Shown piece after piece: positions 37,601 to 46,455 of a stretch of 64,000 nt of DNA (its first letter is position 1; every line of letters begins with the position of its first letter). Made by a program: the position numbers and the translations under genes. The DNA comes from Bacteroides sp. (GTDB lineage Bacteria > Bacteroidota > Bacteroidia > Bacteroidales > Muribaculaceae), in the NCBI GenBank assembly GCA_023663525.1, contig JAMPHF010000001.1, positions 94,603 through 158,602 of the forward strand, written 5' to 3'. Under the pieces are notes generated by a model, which searched no databases, was not told where the DNA came from, and saw nothing but the letters and a program-made list of their open reading frames with translations.

Positions 37601-39193
37601 CATGACAAGTTCCTCGCGCAACGGGTCGATGGCCGGATTAGTCACCTGAGCGAAATGCTGTCTGAAATAATTGAACAGCAACTGCGGCTCCTCGGAAAGC
37701 ACAGCTATCGGCGTATCCTTGCCCATTGAATTGACCGGCTCCTTTCCATCCGTCAGCATGGGGGTGATGATATTCTCCACCTCCTCACGGTTATATAGGA
37801 ACGTGTGGAGCAAACGGCGGAAATCGTCCACCGAATTATCCACTTTGCGACCGGAGCTGATATTGTCGAGACTGATTCGGTTACGCGACAGCCAGTCCCT
37901 GTAAGGGAACTCGCTTGCAAGAGCCTCCTTCAATTCGGCATCCTGATATATCTTACCCTGCTCCATGTCAACCATCATCATCTTTCCGGGACGCAGACGG
38001 CCTTTCTCCTTCACCTCGGATGCATCGAAAGGCAGAACGCCCATCTCAGAAGCAAGCACAACGGTGTCATTATTGGTGATCAGATAGCGCGCAGGACGCA
38101 GACCGTTGCGGTCAAGCATACCTCCGGCATAACGACCGTCGCTGAACAGCAACGCCGCAGGACCGTCCCACGCTTCCATTAGGATGGAGTTATATTCATA
38201 GAACGCCTTGAGTTCAGGCGAAATGGGGTTCTTGTCATTGAACGATTCCGGTATGAGCATCGAAAGTGCCCGTGGAAGACTCATACCTGACATAACGAAG
38301 AACTCAAGCACGTTATCGAGCGATGCAGAATCACTCATGCCGGGCTGGACAATCGGGGTCATGTCACGGTCACCGAAAGCGGCAGGATGGAGCATACACT
38401 CACGGGCTTTCATCCACAGACGGTTGCCTTGGATGGTATTGATTTCTCCATTGTGCCCGAGCATACGGAACGGCTGGGCAAGCGACCATGTGGGGAATGT
38501 GTTAGTACTGAATCGGGAGTGGACGAGTGCCATCGCAGTGGTGAATCGCGGATTCATCAAGTCGGGGAAATAGTAGCGGAGCTGCAGGCTCGACAGCATA
38601 CCCTTGTAGATGATGATGCGCGATGACAGCGACACGACATAGAAATCATCCTTCCCCTCAAGCGAAAGCGAACGTACCTTTTTCTCCACAGCCTTACGCA
38701 GCAGATACAGACGAATTTCCATCGGGCGGTCACTCTCCTCGTCAGCCACAAAAATCTGCTTGATGACAGGTTCGGCAGCTCTGGCCACAGACCCGAGCTG
38801 TTCATTGTTTGTGGGGACATCACGTACAGCCATCAATTTGAGACCGAGGTCAAGAGCCTCGCGTTCGATGATTCCGAGTATTATCTGGATTGTGTCCTCA
38901 TTGCGCGGGAAGAAAACCAGACCTGTACCATAGCGGCCCTTCTCAGGTACCGGTATGCCCTGGAGCAGAATGAACTCATGCGGAATCTGCACCATGATTC
39001 CGGCACCGTCACCCGTCTTTGGGTCAGCACCCTCGGCACCTCTGTGGACCATGTGTTCAAGCACCTGAAGACCTTTTTCCACAAGATGATGAGACTTCAC
39101 ACCGCGCACATTCACGAGAAGCCCCACGCCACAAGCATCATGCTCGAAGCGGGGGTCATAGAGTCCTTGTTGTTTAGGAGTTGTCATTTGCAT
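34685..39193 (-). CDS. gltB: Glutamate synthase large subunit
   Basis: GltB makes glutamate from 2-oxoglutarate and glutamine. The N-terminal class II amidotransferase releases ammonia, which is channelled to an FMN/3Fe-4S synthase site. The catalytic N-terminal Cys is in HDACGVG, about residue 21 of the reading from 39193, implying a short propeptide. The central and FMN domains carry GGQLPGFKV, and the cluster motif is CVMMRKCHKNTCPVG. The C-terminal GXGXG beta-helix domain follows. The frame is open to 39253; 39193 (MQMTTPKQQGLYDP) or 39187 fits the family better. It lies directly behind amtB. Confidence 0.96.
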   Translation of the reverse strand: MQMTTPKQQGLYDPRFEHDACGVGLLVNVRGVKSHHLVEKGLQVLEHMVHRGAEGADPKTGDGAGIMVQIPHEFILLQGIPVPEKGRYGTGLVFFPRNEDTIQIILGIIEREALDLGLKLMAVRDVPTNNEQLGSVARAAEPVIKQIFVADEESDRPMEIRLYLLRKAVEKKVRSLSLEGKDDFYVVSLSSRIIIYKGMLSSLQLRYYFPDLMNPRFTTAMALVHSRFSTNTFPTWSLAQPFRMLGHNGEINTIQGNRLWMKARECMLHPAAFGDRDMTPIVQPGMSDSASLDNVLEFFVMSGMSLPRALSMLIPESFNDKNPISPELKAFYEYNSILMEAWDGPAALLFSDGRYAGGMLDRNGLRPARYLITNNDTVVLASEMGVLPFDASEVKEKGRLRPGKMMMVDMEQGKIYQDAELKEALASEFPYRDWLSRNRISLDNISSGRKVDNSVDDFRRLLHTFLYNREEVENIITPMLTDGKEPVNSMGKDTPIAVLSEEPQLLFNYFRQHFAQVTNPAIDPLREELVMSLDSYIGAVKLNLLDPSPELCKMVLLKRPIITNRELDLLCNLRYKGFNTRKLSMTFPAADGHAGLVEALGRLCREAEQAVDEGCNYVVLSDRDVDSLHAPIPSLLATAAVHHHLINCKKRTQTALIIETADAREVMHFALLSGYGASAINPYLAFAVIEDLVKRHEIQLDFDTASKNFIKAVDKGLLKVMSKMGISTITSYKGAQLFEAVGLAESVCREYFGNTVSKIGGVDIEKLTEDIVTPHAEAFAEDFDTESPLPFIGQYSFRKDGESHAWNPETIATLQLATRLGSYKKFKEYTSLVDNKPKPIFIRDFLDFRKGTPIPIDEVEPEEAIMKRFVTGAMSFGSISREAHEALGIAMNAIGARSNTGEGGEDPERFRPRPDGSSARSAIKQVASGRFGVTTEYLVNADEIQIKVAQGAKPGEGGQLPGFKVNQIIAKTRHSIPGISLISPPPHHDIYSIEDLAQLIFDLKNVNPAANVSVKLVSESGVGTIAAGVAKAKSDLITISGSDGGTGASPASSIRYAGVPVEIGLAETQQTLVINNLRGQVKLQADGQLKSGRDVIIMAMLGAEEYGFATSALIVLGCVMMRKCHKNTCPVGVATQNEELRKRFTGRSEYVVNFFRFLAREIRETMAEMGVRKMDDIIGRADLLFVKEGMENMKTSGLDFSRLLYMPQECGTNAIINVVRQKHDIDHVLDREIISRAYPAIESGMPVELEFSICNTDRSTGAMLSGVIAKKFGDAGLPENTINCTFKGAAGQSFGAFLAHGISFRLEGDANDYVGKGLSGGKIVIVPPSGSKFAPEANIIAGNTILYGATAGEIYINGRVGERFCVRNSGATAVVEGVGDHCCEYMTGGRTVVLGTTGRNFAAGMSGGIAYVWNPDGNFDYFCNMEMVELSLIEEMADNRELYRLIGNHFRHTHSPLAGAMLDDWDNYVGQFIKVIPIEYKKVLHDEKIAKLERRIASMQVD

Positions 39194-39249
39194 ATTGAAA
39201 ACTGTACGGTTGATATATTTCGATGAATGGAGTTGTATGATATTTGACA

Positions 39250-40674
39250 TCAATTTTCCTCAACGCCCTTGAACCAATCACTGTCCGAGGGGAGTTCGAG
39301 TGCGGCCTCATTGCCATACTCCTCGCCATGCTGCGATGAGTCGAGTCCAACGCGTTCGTTCCAGCCGGAGACTCGCATCGGGATGATTTTGTCCGTGAGC
39401 CAATAGAGAGCATAACTCATCACAAAAGTGTAGAGGAACACCAGTCCAAGGACTATCACATGATTCCAGAAGAACTCGCCTCGCGAAATCATGTCGGGAT
39501 CCGTCTTTGCGAAAAAGTCGTATGCGAATATGCCTGTCAGCACTGTTCCGATAATACCGCCGAGTCCATGTGTGGGGAAGACATCGAGAGCATCGTCAAG
39601 AAGATTGCTGTAACCTTTCCACGAAACAGCCATGTTGCAGCACACGGTGATGAAAAGCGCGATGAAGATACTTTGTCCGGCTGTCACCCATCCGGCGCAA
39701 GGGGTTATGGCCACGAGACCGACAACGGCACCTATGGCTGCGCCCATTGCCGACGGTTTGTGTCCTCTGACGGCATCAAGAGCAATCCACGCCACCATTG
39801 CCGTAGCAGCCGCCGTGTTAGTATTGAGGAAGGCTGACACTGCAATTCCATCGGCAGCAAGAGAGCTTCCTCCGTTGAAGCCGAACCATCCGAGCCAAAG
39901 CAGAGCGGCGCCGAGAAGCACAAAGGGGACATTGGCCGGCTTGCTGCTCTCACCTTTCACTTTACGGCGACGTCCGAGGAACATCGCTCCAGCCAAAGCC
40001 GCTATACCCGAGGCAGCATGAACCACAATTCCACCGGCATAGTCATGGACGTGCATCATGCCAAAGAGTCCGTCGGGATGCCATGTGCAGTGTGCAAGCG
40101 GACAATAGACAACCACCGTCCACATGACCATGAAAAGCAGATAGCCTGAAAAATGCACACGCTCGGCAAACGCACCCGTGATGAGCGAGGGGGTTATGAT
40201 TGCAAATTTCATCTGGAAAAGCGCGAACAACGCAAGTGGAATGGTCGTGGTTGCAATCCCTATCTGCGACAAGTCACCGACCTCAGTCACATTATTGACC
40301 CCGACATTCTTCATCATGAAGAAATCAGCAGGATTACCGATCACATGTGCAATGTCATCGCCAAACGCGAGACCGAATCCGAAGACCACCCAAATCACGC
40401 TGACGAAACCCATCACAATGAAACTCTGGAGCATTGTGGATATGACATTCTTCGGACGCACCATGCCGCCATAGAAAAACGACAGGCCCGGAGTCATCAT
40501 CAGCACAAAGATAGTTGCTGTAATCATCCACGCGACATTTGCCCAAAGATGATCGCCCGGCAAATCAAAAAGCGACTCGGAGAAGTCCGTCCTAAGTCCA
40601 AGGACACTCATCACGATCAAGGCGACCAATACCAAAAGCCAGCCTACATTGACTTTTTTACCATTTACAATCAT
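39250..40674 (-). CDS. amtB: Ammonium transporter
   Basis: The 474-residue inner-membrane protein has about eleven to twelve transmembrane helices and Amt family signatures: GLSFFYGGMVRPKNV, AGGIVVHAASGIAAL (with a pore His), WFGFNGGSSLAADG and DVFPTHGLGGIIGTVLTG (with the second pore His). It has an extra hydrophobic segment at the N-terminus and a Glu/Asp-rich C-terminal tail. It leads the operon amtB-gltB-gltD, which couples ammonium uptake to glutamate synthesis. No PII (glnB/glnK) gene, the usual Amt partner, is present in the operon. Confidence 0.96.
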   Translation of the reverse strand: MIVNGKKVNVGWLLVLVALIVMSVLGLRTDFSESLFDLPGDHLWANVAWMITATIFVLMMTPGLSFFYGGMVRPKNVISTMLQSFIVMGFVSVIWVVFGFGLAFGDDIAHVIGNPADFFMMKNVGVNNVTEVGDLSQIGIATTTIPLALFALFQMKFAIITPSLITGAFAERVHFSGYLLFMVMWTVVVYCPLAHCTWHPDGLFGMMHVHDYAGGIVVHAASGIAALAGAMFLGRRRKVKGESSKPANVPFVLLGAALLWLGWFGFNGGSSLAADGIAVSAFLNTNTAAATAMVAWIALDAVRGHKPSAMGAAIGAVVGLVAITPCAGWVTAGQSIFIALFITVCCNMAVSWKGYSNLLDDALDVFPTHGLGGIIGTVLTGIFAYDFFAKTDPDMISRGEFFWNHVIVLGLVFLYTFVMSYALYWLTDKIIPMRVSGWNERVGLDSSQHGEEYGNEAALELPSDSDWFKGVEEN

Positions 40675-40741
40675 ACCTTTAATTTTTTTATCTGAAACAT
40701 AACGAAACTAAAACAATCTTAATTTCTCTTTTATAACGCTG

Positions 40742-40772
40742 CAAATGTAACATTATGTTTGCGAACAGCAAA
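40742..40772 (-). promoter_or_regulatory. Promoter of amtB-gltBD (-33 TTTG / -7 TACATTTG)
   Basis: On the minus strand TTTG (40772-40769) and TACATTTG (40749-40742) are 19 bp apart, 68 nt before the amtB ATG. No sigma-54 element was seen here. The rest of the 388-bp divergent gap is AT-rich and holds only the opposite-strand promoter at 40978-41009. Confidence 0.75.
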
Positions 40773-40977
40773 ACATTTTAGCATTTTTCTTTCAATCATC
40801 CATTAAAATTGACAAATTTCCATGCGCCATATATCTTTTAGCCACCTTTCACGGATTGAACTGTCATTCTATCATCGCGCCTGCTGAACCACGGCACCTT
40901 AATTATATTACAGCCTGTTTCCGGTGATTAAAAAAATCTTTAATTAAGCCCCGTCATATCCAATAAACCTTAAATCA

Positions 40978-41009
40978 TTTGCAAAATTTACTAAAATCTT
41001 ATACCTTTG
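40978..41009 (+). promoter_or_regulatory. Promoter of the acyltransferase gene (-33 TTTG / -7 TACCTTTG)
   Basis: TTTG (40978-40981) and TACCTTTG (41002-41009) are 20 bp apart, 54 nt before the ATG at 41063. Confidence 0.75.
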
Positions 41010-41062
41010 AGCCAACTATTGTTTCATCTATTTGGTTTATCTAAATAAACCCTTAAAGCGTA

Positions 41063-42232
41063 ATGGACGCAAATAATTTAGATTTCACTGATATAGCTCC
41101 CTACGATGACAGTCAATTCAAGGAAGCAATCAACAAATTGGTGGCAGAACCCGGATTTGAACATGCAATCCGCTGGATTCTTCCTAATATAGACTATACA
41201 CAATTCATCGGGCTTCTCACAAGCTGCAACACAAAGTACGAATTTCAGAATCGTGTGATGCAGAACTTCCTCAACGAACTTGAACGGAAAACCACCGCAG
41301 GCATCACAGCTACGGGCGTTGAACATGTGGCAACCGATAAGGTATATACCTTTATCACCAATCACCGCGACATCGTGCTTGACGCTTCTTTCCTCAACCT
41401 GATTTTCCTGCGCAACAACATGAAGACTTCCGAAGTGGCCATCGGTGACAATCTTCTCATCTATGAATGGATCACCCATCTCGTGAAGCTCAACGGAAGT
41501 TTCATCGTGAAGCGCAATCTGCCTACGAGACAGGCCCTTGATGCTGCCCGCCAGCTCTCATCATATATCCATCATGCTATATGCAACAAAAAAGAAAGCA
41601 TTTGGATTGCCCAGCGTCAGGGACGTGCGAAAGACTCAAGTGACCACACGCAGGAGAGCGTTTTGAAAATGCTCGCTCTCGCAGGCGATGGCTCCATTGC
41701 TGAAAACCTGTCCGAAATCAACATCTTCCCGGCTGCCATCTCCTACGAGTATGACCCCAATGACTATCTGAAAGCGAGGGAATATCTGATGCGCCACCGT
41801 GATCCGGAGTTCAAGAAGTCGCAACATGACGACTTGTTTTCCATGGAGACGGGACTTATGCAGTACAAGGGACGCGTACACATCACATTCGCCAACTGTC
41901 TCACTCCATTGCTGTCAACCATCCCTCCGACTGCCGACAGGCAGGAGACCATCCGGCAGATCTGTCACCACATCGACTGTGGCATCCACGGAGGCTACCG
42001 CATATATCCGATAAATTACGTGGCCTACGATCTCGCATTTGAATCAGACATGTATCGCGAACGTTACAGCGATGATGAACTTAATCAGGTCAAGGAATAT
42101 GTGGAAGGTCAGCTCGACAAGGTGGATGTGGAGAACGTCACCTCACAGGAACGCAGTTTCATGCGCACATACATGTACATGATGTACGCAAATCCGCTAC
42201 GCAACAAACTCCTTGCCTCCGGTAGTTGTTAA
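41063..42232 (+). CDS. Glycerolipid acyltransferase-like protein (PlsB/PlsC superfamily)
   Basis: The 389-residue product has the acyltransferase core with ITNHRDIVLDASFL (the His-Asp catalytic motif region, near residues 114-127), the substrate-loop segment IVKRNLPTRQ, and IWIAQRQGRAKD, the position of the EGxR-type motif. Here the residue before GR is Gln rather than the Glu I would expect. No strong transmembrane helix is evident, which distinguishes it from typical PlsC. It may add an acyl chain to a phospholipid or ornithine-lipid precursor; the exact substrate is not determinable. It is a stand-alone gene with its own promoter. Confidence 0.72.
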   Translation: MDANNLDFTDIAPYDDSQFKEAINKLVAEPGFEHAIRWILPNIDYTQFIGLLTSCNTKYEFQNRVMQNFLNELERKTTAGITATGVEHVATDKVYTFITNHRDIVLDASFLNLIFLRNNMKTSEVAIGDNLLIYEWITHLVKLNGSFIVKRNLPTRQALDAARQLSSYIHHAICNKKESIWIAQRQGRAKDSSDHTQESVLKMLALAGDGSIAENLSEINIFPAAISYEYDPNDYLKAREYLMRHRDPEFKKSQHDDLFSMETGLMQYKGRVHITFANCLTPLLSTIPPTADRQETIRQICHHIDCGIHGGYRIYPINYVAYDLAFESDMYRERYSDDELNQVKEYVEGQLDKVDVENVTSQERSFMRTYMYMMYANPLRNKLLASGSC

Positions 42233-42275
42233 GATTTATGATTACTCATAAAAAAATCATATTTCCAACTGACCT

Positions 42276-43487
42276 ATGAGACTCCCACTTGTACACCTCT
42301 TTGTCTTTCTCTTTATAAATATACTTGTTGACACATATATTTATAAAGCAATCCGACGTAGATGCCGTAGTCTGTGGGCTGCAAGATTTCAGTTATGGTC
42401 GGCAGTATTGCTGTTCATAATGATTGTATTCGTGATATGCTTCCCGAAAAGGAACTGCTCCAACGGGATGCTGCTGACAATCATGTGGATGCTCTACGCA
42501 TACATTGCCTTCTATCTGCCGAAATATCTCTTTGTGATAATTGACCTTATTGCAAAAATCCCGCAACTTTTCAAGCGGCAGAGAGCGAAATGGCTTTCAA
42601 GGACAGGAATAGTGGTGTCAATATTCCTTTTCGGTGTGCTCTGGTGGGGCGCACTTATCAACCGTTTTAGGATTGATATCAAGGAAGTGACGGTCGAGAT
42701 TGCCGATTTGCCCGACAATTTCGATGGTTACCGTCTTGTCCAGTTCTCCGATATGCACGTAGGCACCTTCGGCAACGACACGACGTTCACATCTGAATTT
42801 GTCGATAGGATCAATTCACTTAAACCGGATCTGATCGTATTTACCGGCGACATCGTCAACTCAAAGACAGATGAACTGCCCCCACAGGTGGCAACGTTCT
42901 CACGTCTCTACGCCCCCGATGGAGTGTATTCAATCCTCGGCAACCATGACTACGGTGATTATTCCCGGTGGCCATCAGCGGAGGCTAAGGAAAAGAATAT
43001 GGATTTGATGAAGGAACTTCAAGCCGAGATGGGTTGGAATCTACTCCTCAACAAGACGGTCATGCTGCGTCAAGGAGGCGATTCGATAGCTCTCATTGGA
43101 GTAGAAAATATCGGAGATCCACCCTTCAAGGTGTACGGTTCGCTTTCACGGGCATACAGCAATCTTTCCGACAGCGTCACCAAGATACTCCTCACCCACA
43201 ATCCTGCTCATTGGGTTGACTCCATAGCCGACGCGTCTGAGGTCAATGTTCCGCTGACTCTCTCGGGACATACACACGCCATGCAGATTGAACTTCTCGG
43301 ATGGTCACCTGCCAAGTACCGTTATCCGACTTGGGGTGGTCTCTATGAGGATTCCAACAAAGCACATAAGTTATACGTAAATATAGGTGGTGGCACCGTG
43401 GGCTTCCCGGCCAGAATCGGTGCGACACCCGAAATCACACTGATAACCCTCAAAAAAGCTAAGAGTGTGTCTCATAACAAAAGTTAA
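42276..43487 (+). CDS. Membrane-anchored metallophosphoesterase (YaeI-like)
   Basis: The 403-residue product has four hydrophobic helices in residues 1-128, then a calcineurin-like phosphoesterase domain with SDMHVG, FTGDIVN, LGNHDYG, THNP and SGHTHAMQ, all the metal-ligand motifs. By family it may hydrolyse UDP-diacylglucosamine-type or other phosphodiester substrates at the membrane, which is not certain. The last eight residues (KSVSHNKS) are encoded by the inserted 383-bp element. Without the insert the frame would end KKAN, 7 nt before the tex ATG. So the two genes were probably an operon before insertion. Confidence 0.85.
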   Translation: MRLPLVHLFVFLFINILVDTYIYKAIRRRCRSLWAARFQLWSAVLLFIMIVFVICFPKRNCSNGMLLTIMWMLYAYIAFYLPKYLFVIIDLIAKIPQLFKRQRAKWLSRTGIVVSIFLFGVLWWGALINRFRIDIKEVTVEIADLPDNFDGYRLVQFSDMHVGTFGNDTTFTSEFVDRINSLKPDLIVFTGDIVNSKTDELPPQVATFSRLYAPDGVYSILGNHDYGDYSRWPSAEAKEKNMDLMKELQAEMGWNLLLNKTVMLRQGGDSIALIGVENIGDPPFKVYGSLSRAYSNLSDSVTKILLTHNPAHWVDSIADASEVNVPLTLSGHTHAMQIELLGWSPAKYRYPTWGGLYEDSNKAHKLYVNIGGGTVGFPARIGATPEITLITLKKAKSVSHNKS

Positions 43488-43845
43488 ATCGAGGGTCCCG
43501 GTTTTTCTTTCTCGACAAGCTCGAAAGCGGCAAGCCGATGAGGAGGGGATTTTCCACTGCAGTTGAAGGAGTGTACTTCATGTACACGACTGAGACAAAG
43601 TGGAAAATACACCCAAAAGACGGGAGGCTAAGGTAACTTTTCAAGGACACATCTAACAAATTGAATATAATCTATAAAAACGAAATAGTGTTAATTAACA
43701 AATGATAAGGCAGCACGACACACTCTTTGGTGCTTTTCTCTCAACTCTTCGGTCGAGTGGCATGAGCCACACTCCCTCAGAGTTAAGAGAAAATCCCTCA
43801 AAGATTGCGTCGCTCTCGGTTTAACTTTTGTTATGAGACACACTC
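43463..43845. mobile_element. 383-bp MITE-like element, copy 2
   Basis: This copy has perfect 26-bp inverted terminal repeats (GAGTGTGTCTCATAACAAAA at the left tip) and is flanked by CTAA on both sides (43459-43462 and 43845-43848, the last sharing the terminal C), a 4-bp target duplication of YTAR type. It has the same two internal stem-loops as copy 1 at 18001-18383. It sits between the phosphoesterase and tex genes, overlapping the end of the former and stopping 14 bp before the tex ATG. No transposase is encoded. Confidence 0.88.
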
Positions 43846-43859
43846 TAACTAAACCTTTA

Positions 43860-45998
43860 ATGGCAAACGTACACGCCAATGTAATCACTGCCGAACTTGG
43901 CACACATCTGCGCAAACATGTTGCTGCCTGCCTCCGTCTGCTGGATGAAGGCGCGACAGTACCGTTCATCTCACGTTATCGCAAAGAAGCTACCGGAGGT
44001 ATGGATGAAGTGACAGTCCATGCCGTTCAGATGCGTCACCTGGAGCTGACTGAACTTGACAAACGTAAGGAGTACATTCTCGACGTCATCCGTGAGCGCG
44101 ACATGCTCACCCCCGAGCTGCAGGAACGCATCACGGAGACACTTGACCCGATAGTCCTTGAAGACATATACCTGCCGTACAAGCCGAAGCGCAACACCCG
44201 CGCACAGGCTGCAAGGGCTCTCGGACTTGAACCTCTTGCAAAAATAATCATGTCGCAAAACTCTTCCGACATTGAGAAGCAGGCTAAAAAGTATGCAAAG
44301 GAAGCCGGGAGCATCAGCGCGGCCATAGCAGGTGCGTCTGACATCATCGCCGAATGGGTCAGCGAAAGCGAGAAAGCCCGCAACCTTGTGAGATCGCGCT
44401 ATCAGAGGTCGGCGACAATAAAATCAAAGGTAATCCCCGGCAAGGAGGAGGAAGGGAAAAATTATCAGAACTATTTCGATTTCTCCGAACCGTTGCGCCT
44501 CTGCAACTCTCACCGCTATCTTGCCATACGCCGTGGTGAGGATGAGGGTATATTGAAAGTCAGCATAACGATTGATGACGATGAGATGATTGACCGTCTC
44601 AGCCGAATGTTTGTGAAGGCCAACGCAACACCCGAAAGCACCGACATTGTAAAAAATGCGGTCAAGGACGGCTACCGCCGCCTCATGCGTCCATCGATTG
44701 AGAACGAAATCGCCTCGGTAACGAAGGAGAAAAGCGACGAAGGAGCCATTCAGATGTTTGCCGACAACGTCCGGCAATTGCTCATGTCCGCGCCCCTCGG
44801 TCATAAACGTGTACTTGCCATAGACCCCGGATTCCGGACGGGATGCAAACTCGTCGTGCTTGACGAACAGGGCAACCTGCTCCAACATGATGTCATCTAC
44901 CCCACTCCACCCGCCAATGATTTCGTAGGGTCAGCCGATGCACTGTGCTTCTACGTTGACCGCTACAAAATAGATGCAATCGCAATCGGCAATGGGACAG
45001 CGGGACGCGAGACTGAACGGTTTGTACGCGACATCATGCTTCCCCGCAAAGTCCAGATCTTCATGGTCAATGAGAACGGAGCTTCCATCTACTCCGCATC
45101 TGAAGTCGCCCGCGAAGAATTTCCGAATGAGGACGTGACTGTGCGTGGTGCTGTCTCCATAGGGCGCAGACTCCTTGACCCTCTTGCCGAACTTGTCAAG
45201 ATTGACCCGAAATCAATCGGAGTCGGACAGTATCAGCACGCAGTCAACCAGACAAAGCTCAAGGAAGCACTTGACTATGTGGTGGAAAGCTGTGTCAACA
45301 CCGTTGGAGTTAACGTCAACACCGCTTCCAAGCAACTTTTGTCATACGTGTCAGGCATAGGTCCGTCACTTGCCGCGAACATCGTGAAATACCGTGCTGA
45401 GACAGGTGACTTCACCTCACGCAGCCAACTCATGAATGTCCCGCGTATGGGCGAAAAGGCTTTCCAGCAATGCGCTGGATTCCTGAGGATTCCCGGAGGG
45501 GTCAATCCGCTCGATAATACAGCCGTGCATCCCGAACGATATGCACTCGTCGAGCAGATTGCCGCCGATGCCAAGGCTGATATAGCCCGGCTCATCAAGG
45601 ATCGCAATCTTCTCCACAGTATTGAACTCGACAAATACATCACAAAGGAAGTTGGACTTCCGACATTGACCGACATTGTCCTTGAGCTTGAAAAACCAGG
45701 GCGTGATCCGCGAGAGACTGCCGAGGAAATTCCCTATGACGATTCAGTACGCAAAATCGATGATCTCCACATCGGGCAAGAACTCACCGGCAAGGTCAAC
45801 AACATCACCGCATTCGGTGTATTCGTCGATCTCGGAATGAAAGAAAACGGTCTCATTCATATCTCCCAATTGAGTGACCGCTACATAACATCGCCGTCAG
45901 AGGTTGTGGCCATCGGACAAAATATCCGTGTCCGTGTCATGGACATCGACACATCAAGAGGACGAATAGCACTGACGCTGAAAGGTGTCCGGCAATAA
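43860..45998 (+). CDS. tex: Tex-like transcription accessory protein (S1 RNA-binding)
   Basis: The 712-residue product has the Tex layout: N-terminal helical domain with VPFISRYRKEATGG, a YqgF-like RNase H-fold (RVLAIDPGFRTGCKL, ~residue 320), helix-hairpin-helix repeats (VNTASKQLLSYVSGIG and FTSRSQLMNVPRMG) and a C-terminal S1 domain (~640-708: GKVNNITAFGVFVDLGMKENGLIHIS). Tex binds nucleic acid and influences transcription and translation. I chose the ATG at 43860; the frame opens at 43833 but that codon lies in the mobile element. Its original upstream sequence has been displaced by the element. Confidence 0.95.
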   Translation: MANVHANVITAELGTHLRKHVAACLRLLDEGATVPFISRYRKEATGGMDEVTVHAVQMRHLELTELDKRKEYILDVIRERDMLTPELQERITETLDPIVLEDIYLPYKPKRNTRAQAARALGLEPLAKIIMSQNSSDIEKQAKKYAKEAGSISAAIAGASDIIAEWVSESEKARNLVRSRYQRSATIKSKVIPGKEEEGKNYQNYFDFSEPLRLCNSHRYLAIRRGEDEGILKVSITIDDDEMIDRLSRMFVKANATPESTDIVKNAVKDGYRRLMRPSIENEIASVTKEKSDEGAIQMFADNVRQLLMSAPLGHKRVLAIDPGFRTGCKLVVLDEQGNLLQHDVIYPTPPANDFVGSADALCFYVDRYKIDAIAIGNGTAGRETERFVRDIMLPRKVQIFMVNENGASIYSASEVAREEFPNEDVTVRGAVSIGRRLLDPLAELVKIDPKSIGVGQYQHAVNQTKLKEALDYVVESCVNTVGVNVNTASKQLLSYVSGIGPSLAANIVKYRAETGDFTSRSQLMNVPRMGEKAFQQCAGFLRIPGGVNPLDNTAVHPERYALVEQIAADAKADIARLIKDRNLLHSIELDKYITKEVGLPTLTDIVLELEKPGRDPRETAEEIPYDDSVRKIDDLHIGQELTGKVNNITAFGVFVDLGMKENGLIHISQLSDRYITSPSEVVAIGQNIRVRVMDIDTSRGRIALTLKGVRQ

Positions 45999-46023
45999 AA
46001 GGTTGTCTAATAACACTCATATC

Positions 46024-46428
46024 ATGACAGATAGATTAAACTCCTGCACAATCGGACTCGGAAGCAATACGCCCGACCGCGAATATCAGATAACCCGTGC
46101 CATAGAGCATATCTGCGGTTATCTCCAAAAATGTTCAGTTTCCTCGGTCTATGAGTCAGATGCTATCAACGGGAAGGACAAGCCGTACATGAACGCTGTC
46201 ATCCACGGATACACTACTCATGACTATGATACCGTTGTCAAATTCCTGAAGGACTGGGAGTCAGAGAGCGGACGTGACCGCATCAAATCAATCGAGGGTG
46301 AGATTTGTATCGACCTTGATCTTGTGATATGGGACGAACACATCAAACGCCCGAAAGATTTTGAACGCCACTATTTCAATATCGGTTATCGTGAGCTTCT
46401 CTCCAAAGGTGCATACGAGACAATGTAA
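46024..46428 (+). CDS. FolK-like pyrophosphokinase (HPPK family)
   Basis: The 134-residue product shows the HPPK pattern: an N-terminal GLGSNTPDREYQI strand, SSVYES, the conserved Asn of YMNAVI, and CIDLDLVIWDE as the DxD metal-binding motif. HPPK transfers pyrophosphate from ATP to hydroxymethyldihydropterin in folate synthesis. It is shorter than canonical FolK (about 155-165), with a reduced loop before the DxD motif (GRDRIKSIEGE), so a divergent or secondary activity is possible. The ATG at 46024, 26 bp after tex, is favoured over 45985, which overlaps tex. Confidence 0.75.
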   Translation: MTDRLNSCTIGLGSNTPDREYQITRAIEHICGYLQKCSVSSVYESDAINGKDKPYMNAVIHGYTTHDYDTVVKFLKDWESESGRDRIKSIEGEICIDLDLVIWDEHIKRPKDFERHYFNIGYRELLSKGAYETM

Positions 46429-46455
46429 TACGCCCTATAAACTATAATCACAGTT

